Part shown: piece after piece, positions 10,225-20,766 of the stretch
How positions within the stretch are numbered: position 1 is the first letter of the stretch
Layout: each line of letters begins with the position of its first letter
Source of the DNA: Gnetum montanum
Lineage: Eukaryota > Streptophyta > Gnetopsida > Gnetales > Gnetaceae
DNA length: 29,414 bases
Direction of reading: 5' to 3'
Assembly: GCA_015680685.1 (NCBI GenBank)
Contig: MNCI01006676.1
Coordinates: 456,384 to 485,797, forward strand
The notes under the pieces: model-generated
Seen by the model: the letters and a program-made list of their open reading frames with translations, nothing else
The model's database searches: none
What the model was told of the DNA's origin: nothing
Program-made: the position numbers and the translations under genes

Positions 10225-11660
10225 TTAGCATGGATGGCCATCTCCCCCACAACTAATTTGTAAGGAGGAGATCCAAAAAACCAAGTGAAGTTGTCCATCC
10301 AATGAGGCATTTGTTGCACTGGCTTGCTTAGGTTCGTAGAAAGGTTGTACTTGTTGTATGTTAACTAGTTGCTTTTTGTTTGGACTCTTAGGTTTGTAGA
10401 TTAACATGACCCCAAAAGAAAAGGTTTTGTAGATAACATAAGGCCCCTCCCACAATGTTTGGAACTTTGTCTTTTGAGGTACGTGTGTGGGGTACGTGTG
10501 TGGGATTCTAGTAAAGGACCTTGTCTCTAGGTTGAAATTTTACTTTCCATACTCTAAGGTCATGGTGCTTTTTCTTGAATGCCTTGTGCATTCCATTCAA
10601 GGATAAGGCTACCAATAGATTTTCATCTAGCACATTTAGGTTAATTAATCTTTCTTGTTGTGCTAGGCTAAGGTCAAGGTCCAAGTCACAAGCTATTGAA
10701 AGTGTACAGAGCTTAGATTGGATAGGTAGAGTTGGTAATTTTTCATACACTAGCTCATACGAAGAGTAGCCTATAGGAAGTTTCCATGTTGAGAAGTATG
10801 CCCAAAGGGCATTATTTAGTTTTATGCTCCAATCTCTCCTATATTTACTAATAGTTCTCATAAGGATCTTTGTGATCTCCCTATTAGTAACTTATGCTTG
10901 ACCATTGGCTTGGGGGTAATAGGGTGTTGTTAGTTTATGTTCAACCCCCAAGAGTTGCATAAGCTTGCGAAAGGTATGCCTATAAATTCATTGTCAGAAA
11001 TGAGTTCATGTGGCACCATAAACCTTTGTACAACCTTTTGTTATACAAACTCCACAATAGCAGATGATGTAAAGTTGATGATGGCTACTACTTCTGCCCA
11101 TTTTGTGTAGTAATCAATGGTGACAATTATGTATGTAGTTCCATTTGACATGGACATGATGGGATCCATGAAGTTGTTGCTCCAAATGTCAAAGGGTTCT
11201 AGTGGTTGAATCCACTGTTGAAATCCCTCCACTTGAGTGGTCATCCCACCATCTTGTTGACAATGTTTACAAAAGCAGATAAATTAGTAGGCATCCCTAA
11301 AGATGGTTGGCCAATAATACCCTACCATTATGATGTTAATGGTTGTGCATCTCCTAGCATAGTGGCCCCCACAAGGACCCTCATGAGAGAACACACAATT
11401 GATTAGTATTAGGTACACACCAATGAACTAGCCATCGATACACACCTTGTAAAAATGTTTGTTGATTTCCATGAAGCATTTGGCCTTATGAAGAAACTAT
11501 TGTTTCTTGCTATAGTCCAGATCTTGTGGCATCTCTTGAGTGAGAAGATAAGTGAGGATGTCATCATACCATTTTGGTTCATCGAGCACTTATTCATTTA
11601 TTACACCTGTAAAAAGGAGTTAATCAGGAAATTAGTTAGAGAGTGGACTCTCCTCCTCTT
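10225..11660 (-). pseudogene. pol: Copy B integrase and upstream linker (broken)
   Basis: DDE integrase that would insert cDNA into the host genome. The core begins near 11210 (QWIQPLEPFDIW). The first catalytic Asp is changed to Asn (11173-11175, SNNF for GIDF). The second, in ISDNE, is kept near 10990, and the Glu position in GQAEV is a stop codon near 10890. The stretch from ISKYRRDWS to LPIGYS (10850-10770) is well conserved with C and D. The C-terminal part reads WEGPYVIYKTF to NIQQVQPFYEPK with no chromodomain. The HHCC zinc-binding part upstream (about 11600-11250) is badly degraded. Frameshifts and stops occur throughout. Confidence 0.82.
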
Positions 11661-11919
11661 TGTTATCCCATCATAACCAAGAAAAGTGATCAGTGACCAC
11701 ATTCTCACTCTCCTTTTGATCTACCATTGTAAGATTGAACTCCTATAAGATCACCAACCACCATATGATATGAGGGCTCACCATTGGGCTGTTCATGAGA
11801 AAGCAAATGGCACTATGGTCAGTGTGCACAAACACTTTGTATCCAAGCATAGTGCCTAAACATCTCTAGAACATACACCACTGCCATTAGTTCTTTCTCT
11901 GTTGTGGTCTAATTTAGCT
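11661..11919 (-). pseudogene. pol: Copy B RNase H, C-terminal part (broken)
   Basis: RNase H would remove RNA from the RNA:DNA hybrid. After the N gap the element strand reads TTTEKELMAVVYVLEMFRHYA, except for two bases at the edge, then after a frameshift VHTDHSAICFLMN and the linker VDQKESENVVTDHF. The N-terminal half, with the first catalytic Asp, falls in or beyond the gap. Two of the active-site blocks (TEKE and TDH) are still recognisable. Confidence 0.8.
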
Positions 11920-12058
11920 NNNNNNNNNNNNNNNNNNNNNNNNNNNNNNNNNNNNNNNNNNNNNNNNNNNNNNNNNNNNNNNNNNNNNNNNNNNNNNNNN
12001 NNNNNNNNNNNNNNNNNNNNNNNNNNNNNNNNNNNNNNNNNNNNNNNNNNNNNNNNNN
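11920..12058. other. Assembly gap of 139 N within copy B pol
   Basis: 139 unknown bases. Lining up both edges with copy D gives positions 27250 and 27817, so about 566 bp of pol would be expected here. The N count is therefore not the true size, unless B carries a deletion of about 430 bp. Confidence 0.97.
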
Positions 12059-12999
12059 TTGCTAAAAAATGCTCAAGACCAAGCATTGGAATGTTGTAGG
12101 AGCATTGCATAGACCAAAAGGCATCCTTCAATATGCAAAAGTCCCCTAGGGACTCGTGAATGTTATTTTGGCCTAATTCTCTGGCATGATTTAGATTTGA
12201 TTATAGCCACTATAACCATCCAGAAAGCTATAATAGCAATGCCTAGATATAGTGTCCAACACTTGATCCACAAATGGAACTGGAAAGTGATCTTTGAATG
12301 TTGTCATATTCAAAAACTAGAATTTGATGCAGACCCACAACTTGCCACCTTTCTTTGGCATAATCATAAGTGGGCTAACCCACTCACTATCCACAATGGA
12401 ATAGATAAGCCCTGCTTTGAGGAGATGTTCAATTTTTTCTTTGATGATCTACTTTAATTTGGGGTTCAACTGTTGTTGTGGTTGCCTCTTTGGCTTCATG
12501 CCTAGATTAATGTAAATATAATGCTTGCATATCCTAGGATCAATCTCTATGAGTTTAGGATATGACCAAGCAAAGGTTGTTGGCCATTTGTTGACCACCC
12601 TCAACAACATCCATTTTTTTTCAGGAGCAAGATTGGCATTGATGATTACCGGCTTGTCCTTTTTCAAAAATGCATACTCCATGCCAATAGGTAGATTTTT
12701 CAACTTTAAGAGAGCTTATTTTAAATTTTCATGGATTTCCAAGTCTTCCCAATAGGTATCATCATTTGCATCATTAGAGAGTTGGTCATGAACTTGCTCC
12801 AATTCATCCATGCCTCCAACATAGACACATGTTAGGCTCTCAGCAAGTTCTATGCAAAGTGTGCTACTTCCAAGATTAGCTATTAGCCAATGGATGCCCT
12901 CTTGTTTTGTGGTTGCTATATACAAACACCTTTGAATATCTACCTCATTTGCCTACTACTTGCATGCAAAAATAGATGCTCTTTTCATGGACCAAAATT
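12059..12999 (-). pseudogene. pol: Copy B protease/RT linker and reverse transcriptase, N-terminal part (broken)
   Basis: The linker (12930-12560) is followed by RT blocks in order: PRICKHYIY, IVDSEWVSPL, the CIDFR motif, FPVPFVDQVLDTIS, FLDGYSGYNQ and FGLCNAPTTF. The first catalytic Asp is replaced by Lys (12323-12325) and the next codon pair includes a stop. The xMDD motif and the rest of the palm are missing in the N gap. The order and spacing agree with D (26220-27250). No intact protein is possible. Confidence 0.85.
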
Positions 13000-13459
13000 C
13001 TTGCACACAATTGCACCATGAATAACTATACGCGATGCATAAAACTTGTTTTTTCTCAATATTTTTGAATGCATTTTCCTTGAAAATTTCTAGGGAAATA
13101 TGTCTAATGTCCAATTTTGCATCAATACTGCTCAACCAAGCCCTTCTCATAATGATTGGAAAATCCCCCTTGCAATTCTCAACTCTAATTACTAGGAAAT
13201 CAGTAGGATAAGAACACCCATAGACAGTGGTCACAATATCTTTCACTAGTCCCAAAAGAACAATGATGGACTAATCTACCAATTCTAAATGGATGTTTCT
13301 CTTCTTAAGAGGAGGTAGGTTCCAAGCATTGTACATTTCATGAAAAATTAGATTAACTCCAAAACCTGAGTCAAGAAGAGCCTTGCATGTCTCATTCCCA
13401 ACAATCTGCAAATAGATGAGAGAGGACTTCTAGAATCAACTCTTTTCCTAGGAAGGTTA
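13000..13459 (-). pseudogene. Copy B aspartic protease (broken)
   Basis: The active site reads LLDSGFGVNLIF with the catalytic Asp at 13372-13370. The D-S-G triad is intact, unlike copy A. Downstream are LGLVKDIVTTVYGCSYP and GDFPIIMRRAWLSS, where Gly of the GRAWL motif is now Arg. A stop and a lost frame lie between the active site and the second block. The role is the same as in D, namely Gag-Pol processing. Confidence 0.82.
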
Positions 13460-15927
13460 CTAGCCTTGATCCAATCAAATACAACATGGGTTAACATAAC
13501 TATGAGGATCTTGGAAAACACTTAGTTTGAAGGATTCAAGAAAGGAATGGATGTAGAGGATGAAGAAGATACAGGATGACCAACCGCATAAGTAGATGAG
13601 GGCTTAGTAGGGCTATTAGTTTAGAAGAATGATCCTTTTTGGGATCTAGGTTCCAAACCACTTAGTTGAGGAGCCAACTATAAGTTAATGGCCCTAGTAG
13701 CATTATGCTGCTATAGCTACGTGAGAATTTTTCCCTAAATGAATGGAGCAGGTGGTAATTAGGTTGAGGGTGGAGGAGCATGTGCTGAAGGATGGAGAGA
13801 ATGATGGGGATATTGGATTTTCCCTCTAGTAGATAGAGATTGAGTTCTGTAATGCTCTGGAGGGTAGTAGTGATGCTAAAAAGAAGTGTGACTAGAAGAA
13901 TCATGTAGAGACATTGATTGCTAAACAAAGTACCCATATGGATATGGTTGTCTATAGGGGTACTGTTGCCTTGGTGGTGGCATCCCCCATGACTATAGAT
14001 GTTGCCACTACTGATACTTGGATAATAAGCCTATTGTTGTTAGTGGAACTACCTTGGATTACCTTGAGGATAAGGCAATCTTTTGGGTGCTTGCCTTCTT
14101 ACCAATCTAGGATTTAGCACGTACACCCCAGACTTTTGCAAGTGTGACGTGATAGGGTAACATTTTTTAGGGTATTCATATTAGTAGCTATCACATGCAT
14201 CATTTTCATCTAATTTTGCCTCCATAACCTCTTCTACTATTGTAGCCTTGTCCTTACCCCTTTAGTAGGCACATTTAGCTTCTTTCCTTCTATTGCAATC
14301 ATGATCACTACCTTGTTCTTTGGATTCTTCTACAATTTTCAAAGTAGTTTAAAATTTTTCATGTAAATATTTCCACATTTTTCAACCTTAGTCAAAATTT
14401 CAAACATAAATTTTTGAATTGGAAAGGTTTTTCATTGCACCATCTCATCAAATGGTGCCTCCTCTTCACTATCACAGAATCAAACCTTTCATTTTTTTAT
14501 GAAAGGATCCTGGTTATACTCCTTAGCACTTTTCCATTTTCTCAACTCATCTTCTTCTTTTACAACCTACTTAATCAACCTTTGAATTTGATGGGCTCTT
14601 AGTTTTGACAATCTTCCTTGCATGTAGACCCCAAGAGTTCTCCTCATTTCTGAGCAAAACTCATCTATGATATGGTGAAGTTATTCCTACTAAGAGTAAT
14701 CATGGCTAGGGCATTGGTGTAATGATGAATAATATCTACCCATGGTGGCATCCAAGGGTTCATGTATTCCTTATTTCTAGACTTGGATTTGCCTTCATAG
14801 GTTTGACATTCTAGAGTACATCTGATACTTGTCATTAATCAGTTCTAGCATTGTACTCCATTGATGGATTGATTCTAGTTCTAGAGACCGATACTAGCTT
14901 TTCGCTTCTTTGATGAGTGTTTCGAGGAATAGCTTGAGCTTTTTCCAATCATTTTCAATATTTTGTAAGGAATAGACATTGTGAAAGGCTTGTAAATTCA
15001 TTTAAGGATCTGAGTTATATCCCCCTCAAATCTTGGGATATTTTTCATGTCTAGCCTCTTAATTTGACTATCTTTCACATGCCCAGCAAGAATTCTAACA
15101 ACCTCTATGATGTTGAGCATATTTCAAGTGTCCAATAGAGGGTCATCATCCTAATATCAATGATGCCTATGATGTCCTCTATCATCCCTTCATTCATGAT
15201 GGCCTCTACAATTATCATTATTATCCTATCATTTGTGGTTCTGCTCAAATTCAGAGCAGGAAGCTAAACTAGATGAAGAGGACAAAGATGAAGGAGGATT
15301 GTCACCACCGTGGTGTCTGCCACTTCTCCTTCATTTTTCATGGTCACAATCCTTAGATTGATCATCATTATGCTTGTCTAAGTTCCCACTTCAACTCCCT
15401 TTCATAAAACTCCCATGATTATAAGGCCCACTATTACCAAAACCTAGATTATTCATCACTAATTTAGGATTTGGATTCAACTCCCCTTCACCAAAGTCAT
15501 GAGGTGAAGAGTTTGCATGTTAAGAACCCTCGAAAAAAGGTTCCTCATTATCATTTTCATCTAGTAAGAATAAGGGATTAGTGAACCATTTCCCCTTCAT
15601 GTCTTCATGATGCTTTTCCTATTGTTGATCTCATTTGCATTGTGTCTTAGTGGAACGGTAATCCCAAAAGTCATGATCTTCCACAACATACTCTTTGTGA
15701 AGCTCCTTAGTGTCCAACCTTGTAAGGGTTTGGAGCAGCATCTTGGGAATAGATCGGTCAAGTGGCAATACAACATTCCCCTTTATGTCTCACAACTGCA
15801 TTTGTTCATCCTTATGGAGGATATAAGTAAAATTGGATACAAACTCATTAGGATGAGTGTACATCACTCTGCATTCTTGTGGTACTATTTACTTAGAATC
15901 GTCATGCATATGAGAAGAAGAAGACAT
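13460..15927 (-). pseudogene. gag: Copy B gag (broken)
   Basis: The start is ATG at 15927-15925 (MSSSSH, the same opening as copy D), 156 bp after the PBS. The N-terminal block with GNVVLPLDRSIPKMLL is followed by a His/Arg-rich region that passes without a frameshift into the capsid-type domain (about 15130-14700: NMLNIIEVVRI, LDMKNIPRFEG, SIHQWSTMLELINDKYQMYSRM). A degraded zinc-knuckle region lies near 14190-14160 (CDSY, first pair lost) and a Pro/Tyr-rich tail follows. It is the most decayed of the three gag copies, with many stops and indels. Because B is in frame where A and D change frame, those shifts in A and D are mutations rather than a conserved frameshift signal. Confidence 0.82.
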
Positions 15928-16083
15928 TTTTTTTAGAAATAATTTCTCAGTGTGCTTGTAGTATAGTTTTGATTAATTATTATATATTTATTTTTTTTTG
16001 AATGATTATGACCTTAGGATTCAATCCAACAATCCTAAATAATATTCACAAAGTCCTAGATAGTGCATGTATCAAACTACGAG
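15928..16083 (-). other. Copy B leader between PBS and gag
   Basis: A 156-bp AT-rich leader with no ORF of note. It corresponds to 2950-3071 in A and 23148-23273 in D. Confidence 0.6.
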
Positions 16084-16101
16084 TCCCCAGCAACCGTGCC
16101 A
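16084..16101 (-). promoter_or_regulatory. Copy B primer-binding site (tRNA-Asp type)
   Basis: TGGCACGGTTGCTGGGGA on the element strand, 1 nt inside the LTR. It is the closest of the three sites to TGGCGCCGTTGCCGGGGA in its middle part; three bases differ. Confidence 0.85.
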
Positions 16102-16102
16102 A

Positions 16103-16956
16103 TGATGAGTAGCAAGTAGATCCTATGTCCAACCATACAAATCACTAAGCATTAAAGCACAATCTGGTCAAATTCCATAGACTCATAGCCTTCTAAGCAC
16201 ACTAGTCTTTTAGGAAGTGAAACTAATGGTTGTAATCATTATCTTCCCAATTACACTTGTGAAATGCAAAGGTATGGTTAAGTGCAACTGTGGCATATGA
16301 TTTTTATCATTTTTTATGTTTTCTATTTTAAGTCACCTAAGGATGAGAATAATGTATAAAATAAACTAATTAAATTACTAATTTAATTTAATGAGCTACT
16401 CCTAACTAATTCTAACATAAGCATCTGTTCCCACTTGCCATACACATCCTAAACATGTTTAACACTACTGGGTTACCAAACATTAAGCATTACTAGGATT
16501 ACCATGTGCCAAGCATATGCTCAAAGTGGTCGTACTTATGTGCTAAATTAATTGCTCTTTAATCTATCTTAATTTAGCTTAATTACTTAAAGCATTAAAG
16601 AAAATTGCATAAAATATTAAATGCATAAATAAATAATTAATCTATTTTGAAGTGCTACAAGGTTTATCAAAAAGCTCATCTTTATTGCCACACACTCTAC
16701 TGTGCTCAGGTACAATAGTGCTCAAATAAAGATTTGTACACTCTTGACTCCTACTATGGGCACTTAGAAAAATATTCTAACTTTCAAATGATAAAACTAT
16801 AAGAGCTCCACTACAACTATGAAAAAGGATGCCATAAACATCAGAGGTGAGCATGTATTTTAGGCAAAAATAGACGCTATGTCAATGGGCCCATGTAAAT
16901 GCATCAAATCATGCATCGATGGGGCCTAGTTGACACAACCAATTTATGATTCATCA
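16103..16956 (-). repeat. Copy B 5' LTR (right)
   Basis: 854 bp bounded by TGATGAGTAG and ATTCATCA. It matches the left LTR throughout, including the AATAAA signal (16686-16681 on minus). The TATA box has decayed to CTAAAATA. It is followed at once by the duplication TTCAT and RT codons of copy C. Confidence 0.94.
16681..16686 (-). promoter_or_regulatory. Poly(A) signal AATAAA of the copy B 5' LTR
   Basis: Same context as in the left LTR (GCAATAAAGATGAGC). Confidence 0.55.
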
Positions 16957-16961
16957 TTCAT
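16957..16961 (+). repeat. Target-site duplication of copy B, right
   Basis: TTCAT, identical to 4416-4420. Here it encodes the Phe and the first two bases of Met in the RT catalytic motif of copy C. Confidence 0.92.
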
Positions 16962-17769
16962 GGATGATTTTTCAACGTACAAGCTAGATTTCAAACAAGC
17001 ACTGGACCAGTTGGAGCAAGTACTAAAAAGATATGTTGAGACCAATCTTAAGCTCAATTAGTAGAAGAGCCATCTCATGGTTCACAACGATATAGTGTTG
17101 GAACATAAAATCTCCCAGAAAGGTATAGAGATAGATATTGAAAAGATCAAAGTCATCCAGAATATCACTCAAAGAACACAAATAGTGAAATATGTGAGAT
17201 CATTCTTAGGCCACACAGAATACTATAGGAGATTCGTAGAGAACTTTTCAAAGATAGCCAAACCACTTGTAGAATTCATGAAGAAGTATGCATCCTTCAA
17301 GTGGATAGAGTCATGTGAAAAGGCATTTGAAGCTCTAAATTAGAATCTAGTAGAGACACCAATTATTCAAGCTCTAGATTGGTCATAGCCTTTTCACATC
17401 ACAACTGATGCTTCTAACTATGCCCTTGGTGCAATACTCACACAACTAGATGACTAGAAGAGATCCTACTACATCCACTATGCTAGCAGGAGCATTACTA
17501 GACCATAATTAAACTACACCATAACATAAAAGAAGTCGATGACTATGGTGTATGTATTTGAAAAGTTCAAATGTTATGTGCTTAGGTACCAAATCTACAT
17601 CCACACCGATCATAGTACCATCCAATTTATTATGAACAAATAAGCGGTCCATCCTAGAGTGATACGATGGCTCGTAATCCAACAAGAATTTCACATCATG
17701 ATGATGAAAAAAAAAAGAACAAAAAATGTGATAGCTGATCATCTATCAAGGTTGAAATGGGATGTTGAA
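16957..17769 (+). pseudogene. pol: Copy C reverse transcriptase C-terminal part and RNase H (broken)
   Basis: One reading frame for about 270 codons with stops but no indels. The RT catalytic FMDD stands at 16957-16968, followed by the thumb/connection blocks VLEHKIS and SFLGHTEYYRRFVENFSKIAKPL. RNase H starts near 17396 with TTDASNYALGAIL (first catalytic Asp kept). The TEKEL block has become T-stop-KKS, losing the catalytic Glu, while HTDHSTIQF keeps the next Asp. It ends with the linker NVIADHLSRLKWD. Stops lie at about 17059, 17341, 17386, 17455, 17506, 17527 and 17641, several where D has Gln or Trp. Confidence 0.9.
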
Positions 17770-19122
17770 AAGCAAGTAGAACCTTTATCAGACTAATTTC
17801 TCGATGAAGATTTATTTATCAAAATAGTGTAGGCTATAAAAGCAATAAGAAAGCCATGGACTGTAGAATATCTAAGATATCTATCATCACAAGAGCTTCC
17901 TACTAAATAGACTAGGAAACAACATGAGTAATTCCTTCATAGAGTAAAGATATATAATCAATGATACTCTATATAATATTTATGCAGATGAACTCATTAG
18001 ATGGCGTGTGTCAACTTGTGACCAACAGAGAGTCTTACAAGACATCCATGAAGGCCCATGTAGTGGCCACTATGTAGGGCATAGAACAACACTCAATTTG
18101 ATGATGGCACGCTACTTTTTTCCTACCTTATTCAGAGATGTCCATACTTTCATGAAATCTTGTGAATGATGCCAAAGAGATGGAGGAGTTACTGATAGAT
18201 ACAAAGGGTCACAACACTAGATACAACCACTTAAACCTTTTGACATATGGGGAATTGACTTTATGGGGCCCATAACACCAATGTCAAATGGAAAAGGATA
18301 CAACATTGTAACTATGGATTACTGTACAAAGTGGGAAAAGGTAGTACTAGTAAAAGACTATACAGGAAAGATAGCTGCCAAATTTTTCCAACAACATGTG
18401 GTGAATAGATTTGGAGTATCACGAATGTTTATCTCAGACAACGGGACTCACTTAGCTAGTGCTACATTTAATAAGCTCATACAATAGCTTGGGGTGAACC
18501 ATAAGCTAACAACACCATATCATCCCCAAGCAAATGGTCAAGCTGAAGTGACTAACTACAAAATAACTAAGATACTTACTAGGACGGTTAGTAGGTTTAG
18601 GAGGGACTAGAGCACTAAATTAAATGATGCTCTATCAGCCTAAAGGACATCCTGGAAACTACCTATAGGGTACTCCCCATATGAGTTAGTTTATGGCAAG
18701 TTGCCAATGCCATCAATCCAAGCAGAGCTCCACACTCTAGCTACTACCAATGAACTTGACCTTGACTTGAGCTTAGCCCAATGAGAACATCTCATGAATT
18801 TGAATCTTTTAGATGAAATAGGATTGTAGCAATCATGAGTAACAAAGTTCATAAACATTACTTCAAACTTAGGCATGATACACTAATAAGGCATGTAACT
18901 ATACAATCAAGTGACAAGGTCCTCTATTATAATCCTAGTTGTTTGCCCCAAAAAGCTGAGTTTTAGACACTTTGGGAGGGACCATACATTGTGCAAGCCA
19001 CTTATTCATCTAGTGCCTTACCTATCTACCACCCATCTAGTCCACACAAGCTTATACATGTCAATATCCAACAATTCAAACTCTATTACAAATATTCTAA
19101 GGAGTCTACTCAATTTATCTAA
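17770..19122 (+). pseudogene. pol: Copy C integrase (broken, catalytic triad kept)
   Basis: The zinc-binding module reads HX6HX30CX2C (His at 18047 and 18068, Cys at 18161 and 18170, a stop between the two Cys). In the core, the catalytic Asp of GIDFMG is at 18257-18259, the Asp of SDNGTH at 18437-18439 and the Glu of GQAEV at 18545-18547, so the DX35E spacing is exact. After PIGYSPYELVYGKLP the reading shifts near 18820 and ends with LWEGPYIV and NIQQFKLYY; the stop TAA is at 19120-19122. No chromodomain follows. The first 200 bp are linker in another frame. Several stops and at least two frameshifts make it non-functional. Confidence 0.87.
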
Positions 19123-19200
19123 CAATCTTCTACTTACTCTATCTTCTATTTGAACAATTCTAATGATAGTCATGGGAGTGTTAATCTGAGACCGTAGGTG

Positions 19201-19376
19201 CTTCTCTAAATATTTTTTCTTTTCAATTTTCACATTCTTTAATATTTTCTCATTCTTTTATACTTTTTCATTTCTTAAATTTTTTATATTCTTTCACAAT
19301 TTTCAATTCTTTAATGATTTTTCATTCTTTGACATTTTTTTTCTTTACATGTTTTTCCAATTCTTACTATCTTCTT
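19201..19376 (+). repeat. T-rich tract after copy C integrase
   Basis: Loose repeats of TTTTTCATTCTTT, TTTTCAATTCTTT and similar. It is the counterpart of the T-rich tract after integrase in copy B (10060-10215, element strand). Confidence 0.75.
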
Positions 19377-19774
19377 CATATTTTATTTTCATAAATTTTG
19401 ATTGTTAATCAAACACATTATGAATAAAGCAAGATATAGTCCAATAAAGTGAAGATTTCGTTATGTTATCAAGTCATAAGGCATTGATTATTTGAACAAT
19501 GAGGCCACACCATCCATCCATCCATTCCATTAATAAGAGATTCTTACCATGGCTATAATGATATTCTCTTTCCATCATACAATTAAGAATAAACTCATGA
19601 TCATTATGCCTGGATCAAAAAGTGAGGGAATGTAAAGGGTGTGACATCAAGGGGATTTGTGAATTCTCTTGGATTACTACTATGAGTTCTATCATGTTGT
19701 CTATGTTGTATTATATCCTTGTAGATCTAATGAAAAATGGGAGTAAGAGTAAAATAAGTCTTGTCTTACCATGT

Positions 19775-19907
19775 CATTGGAAACACATGTTACCCATGGC
19801 TAAAGGTAGTCCTCTGGTAAGGTTAACACAGATAAAAATAAAGCTCATGCATAGAATAAATTTTTGGGATCACATTGAAAAGACATGTTACCCATGCTTG
19901 AAGGTAG
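19775..19907 (+). repeat. Direct repeat of 35 bp, two copies in the copy C spacer
   Basis: 19775-19809 and 19873-19907, offset 98 bp, share ACATGTTACCCATG and AAGGTAG. Copy B has one related motif, CCCATGCCTGAAGGT, at 9677-9663 on minus. Confidence 0.75.
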
Positions 19908-20703
19908 GTGGATTCTCAGAAATTAAACAAAACATAAAGCATGCCATGAATAAACTCCTTTCTTGGATAACACACCAAGTGACAATACTCTTTGCAATAG
20001 TGGTAGTCTTACAATTGTAATTCCAAGAGATGAGACAATGTGATATCACTAAAATGTGGTCTGGACTTGGTTTGAATCTTGGATAGAAAGTCTAATAACT
20101 ACTTTAACTTCTAATAAAATACATAAATTCATTATGCCTATGGTAAGACACCTCACATCTTGGTTTTTGCAATCTCTTCTAAATCCATTTCATCCCACTA
20201 TATGAATAATCATAACTTATGTTTTTGTGTAACATAGCATAATTTTCCTAACTTGGTGATACTAACATGTGCGTTTTATTAAATAGGTATGCATTACATT
20301 CAACTCCTAAGTGCCTAAGGATACTTGTAGGTGTCGTTATACAAGGGCATTAAGGGGTGAAGCTTGCTTTGGGGAGGACCCACTTATATAACTATTGTCT
20401 CTTATACCTGCCAAGCAATTCCACATCATCTTGAGCCTTCTAGTACCAATAAATGTCAATAAAAACCTTCTGTATCACTCAAACAATCCATTCTAATAAC
20501 AAGAACTCATTGCCCATCTCATCAATACTCCATGAACCTTCGGAGCTTGATATTTATTCTTTATGCATTATCCATGACAAATTTTCTAAAAATACGCATC
20601 ATCCATAGCTAAGACCCTCTGGATATGCTTCACACCTTCCAAATACTCAAAAGGATTCATTTTTAATCATCAAACCTTTATGAAAAATGTGAATTTTTTA
20701 CCT

Positions 20704-20743
20704 CCAATATTAGATCTCCAATATTAAGGCCCCTCCAATATTG
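20704..20743 (+). repeat. Three spaced copies of CTCCAATATT
   Basis: CTCCAATATT occurs at about 20702, 20717 and 20733 within 45 bp, immediately upstream of the TATA-like box at 20758. Confidence 0.75.
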
Positions 20744-20757
20744 GATCCCACAAAATC

Positions 20758-20766
20758 TATATATAG
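20758..20766 (+). promoter_or_regulatory. Candidate internal promoter (TATATATAG) upstream of the env-like ORF
   Basis: TCTATATATAGGC is a strong plant-type TATA box, preceded by three CTCCAATATT copies and followed about 15 bp later by ACACTTAG. It lies about 530 bp before the env-like ATG. The same 80-bp block can be aligned in copy B (8945-8862, minus), where the TATA core has decayed to an A-rich string. Inference only; no transcription data. Confidence 0.45.

Larger units (their letters stand above)
4421..16956 (-). mobile_element. Copy B: full-length Athila-like element nested in copy C
   Basis: A 12.5-kb minus-strand element with two similar LTRs, a PBS, gag, protease, RT, RNase H, integrase, a spacer and an env-like ORF, flanked by the 5-bp duplication TTCAT. 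The LTR ends are TGATGA...TCATCA (TAATGA at the left edge by one G-to-A change). By eye the two LTRs differ at roughly one base in six or seven over their first 200 bp, mostly by transitions, which indicates an old insertion. All ORFs are heavily interrupted. The length exceeds a simple gypsy element because of about 4.8 kb between integrase and the 3' LTR, as in Athila-type elements with an extra ORF. A 139-N gap interrupts pol. Confidence 0.93.

Noticed and set aside
15607-15936. A 109-codon plus-strand ORF.
   Set aside because: It is the antisense of the N-terminal part of copy B gag.
19201-19376. T-rich tract as a polypurine tract for second-strand priming.
   Set aside because: On the element strand it is T-rich, not purine-rich, and it lies mid-element with no LTR following.
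19622-20020. A 132-codon plus-strand ORF in the copy C spacer.
   Set aside because: It has no recognisable domain, is not shared as an ORF by the homologous B spacer, and contains a 35-bp direct repeat. Best explained as chance.
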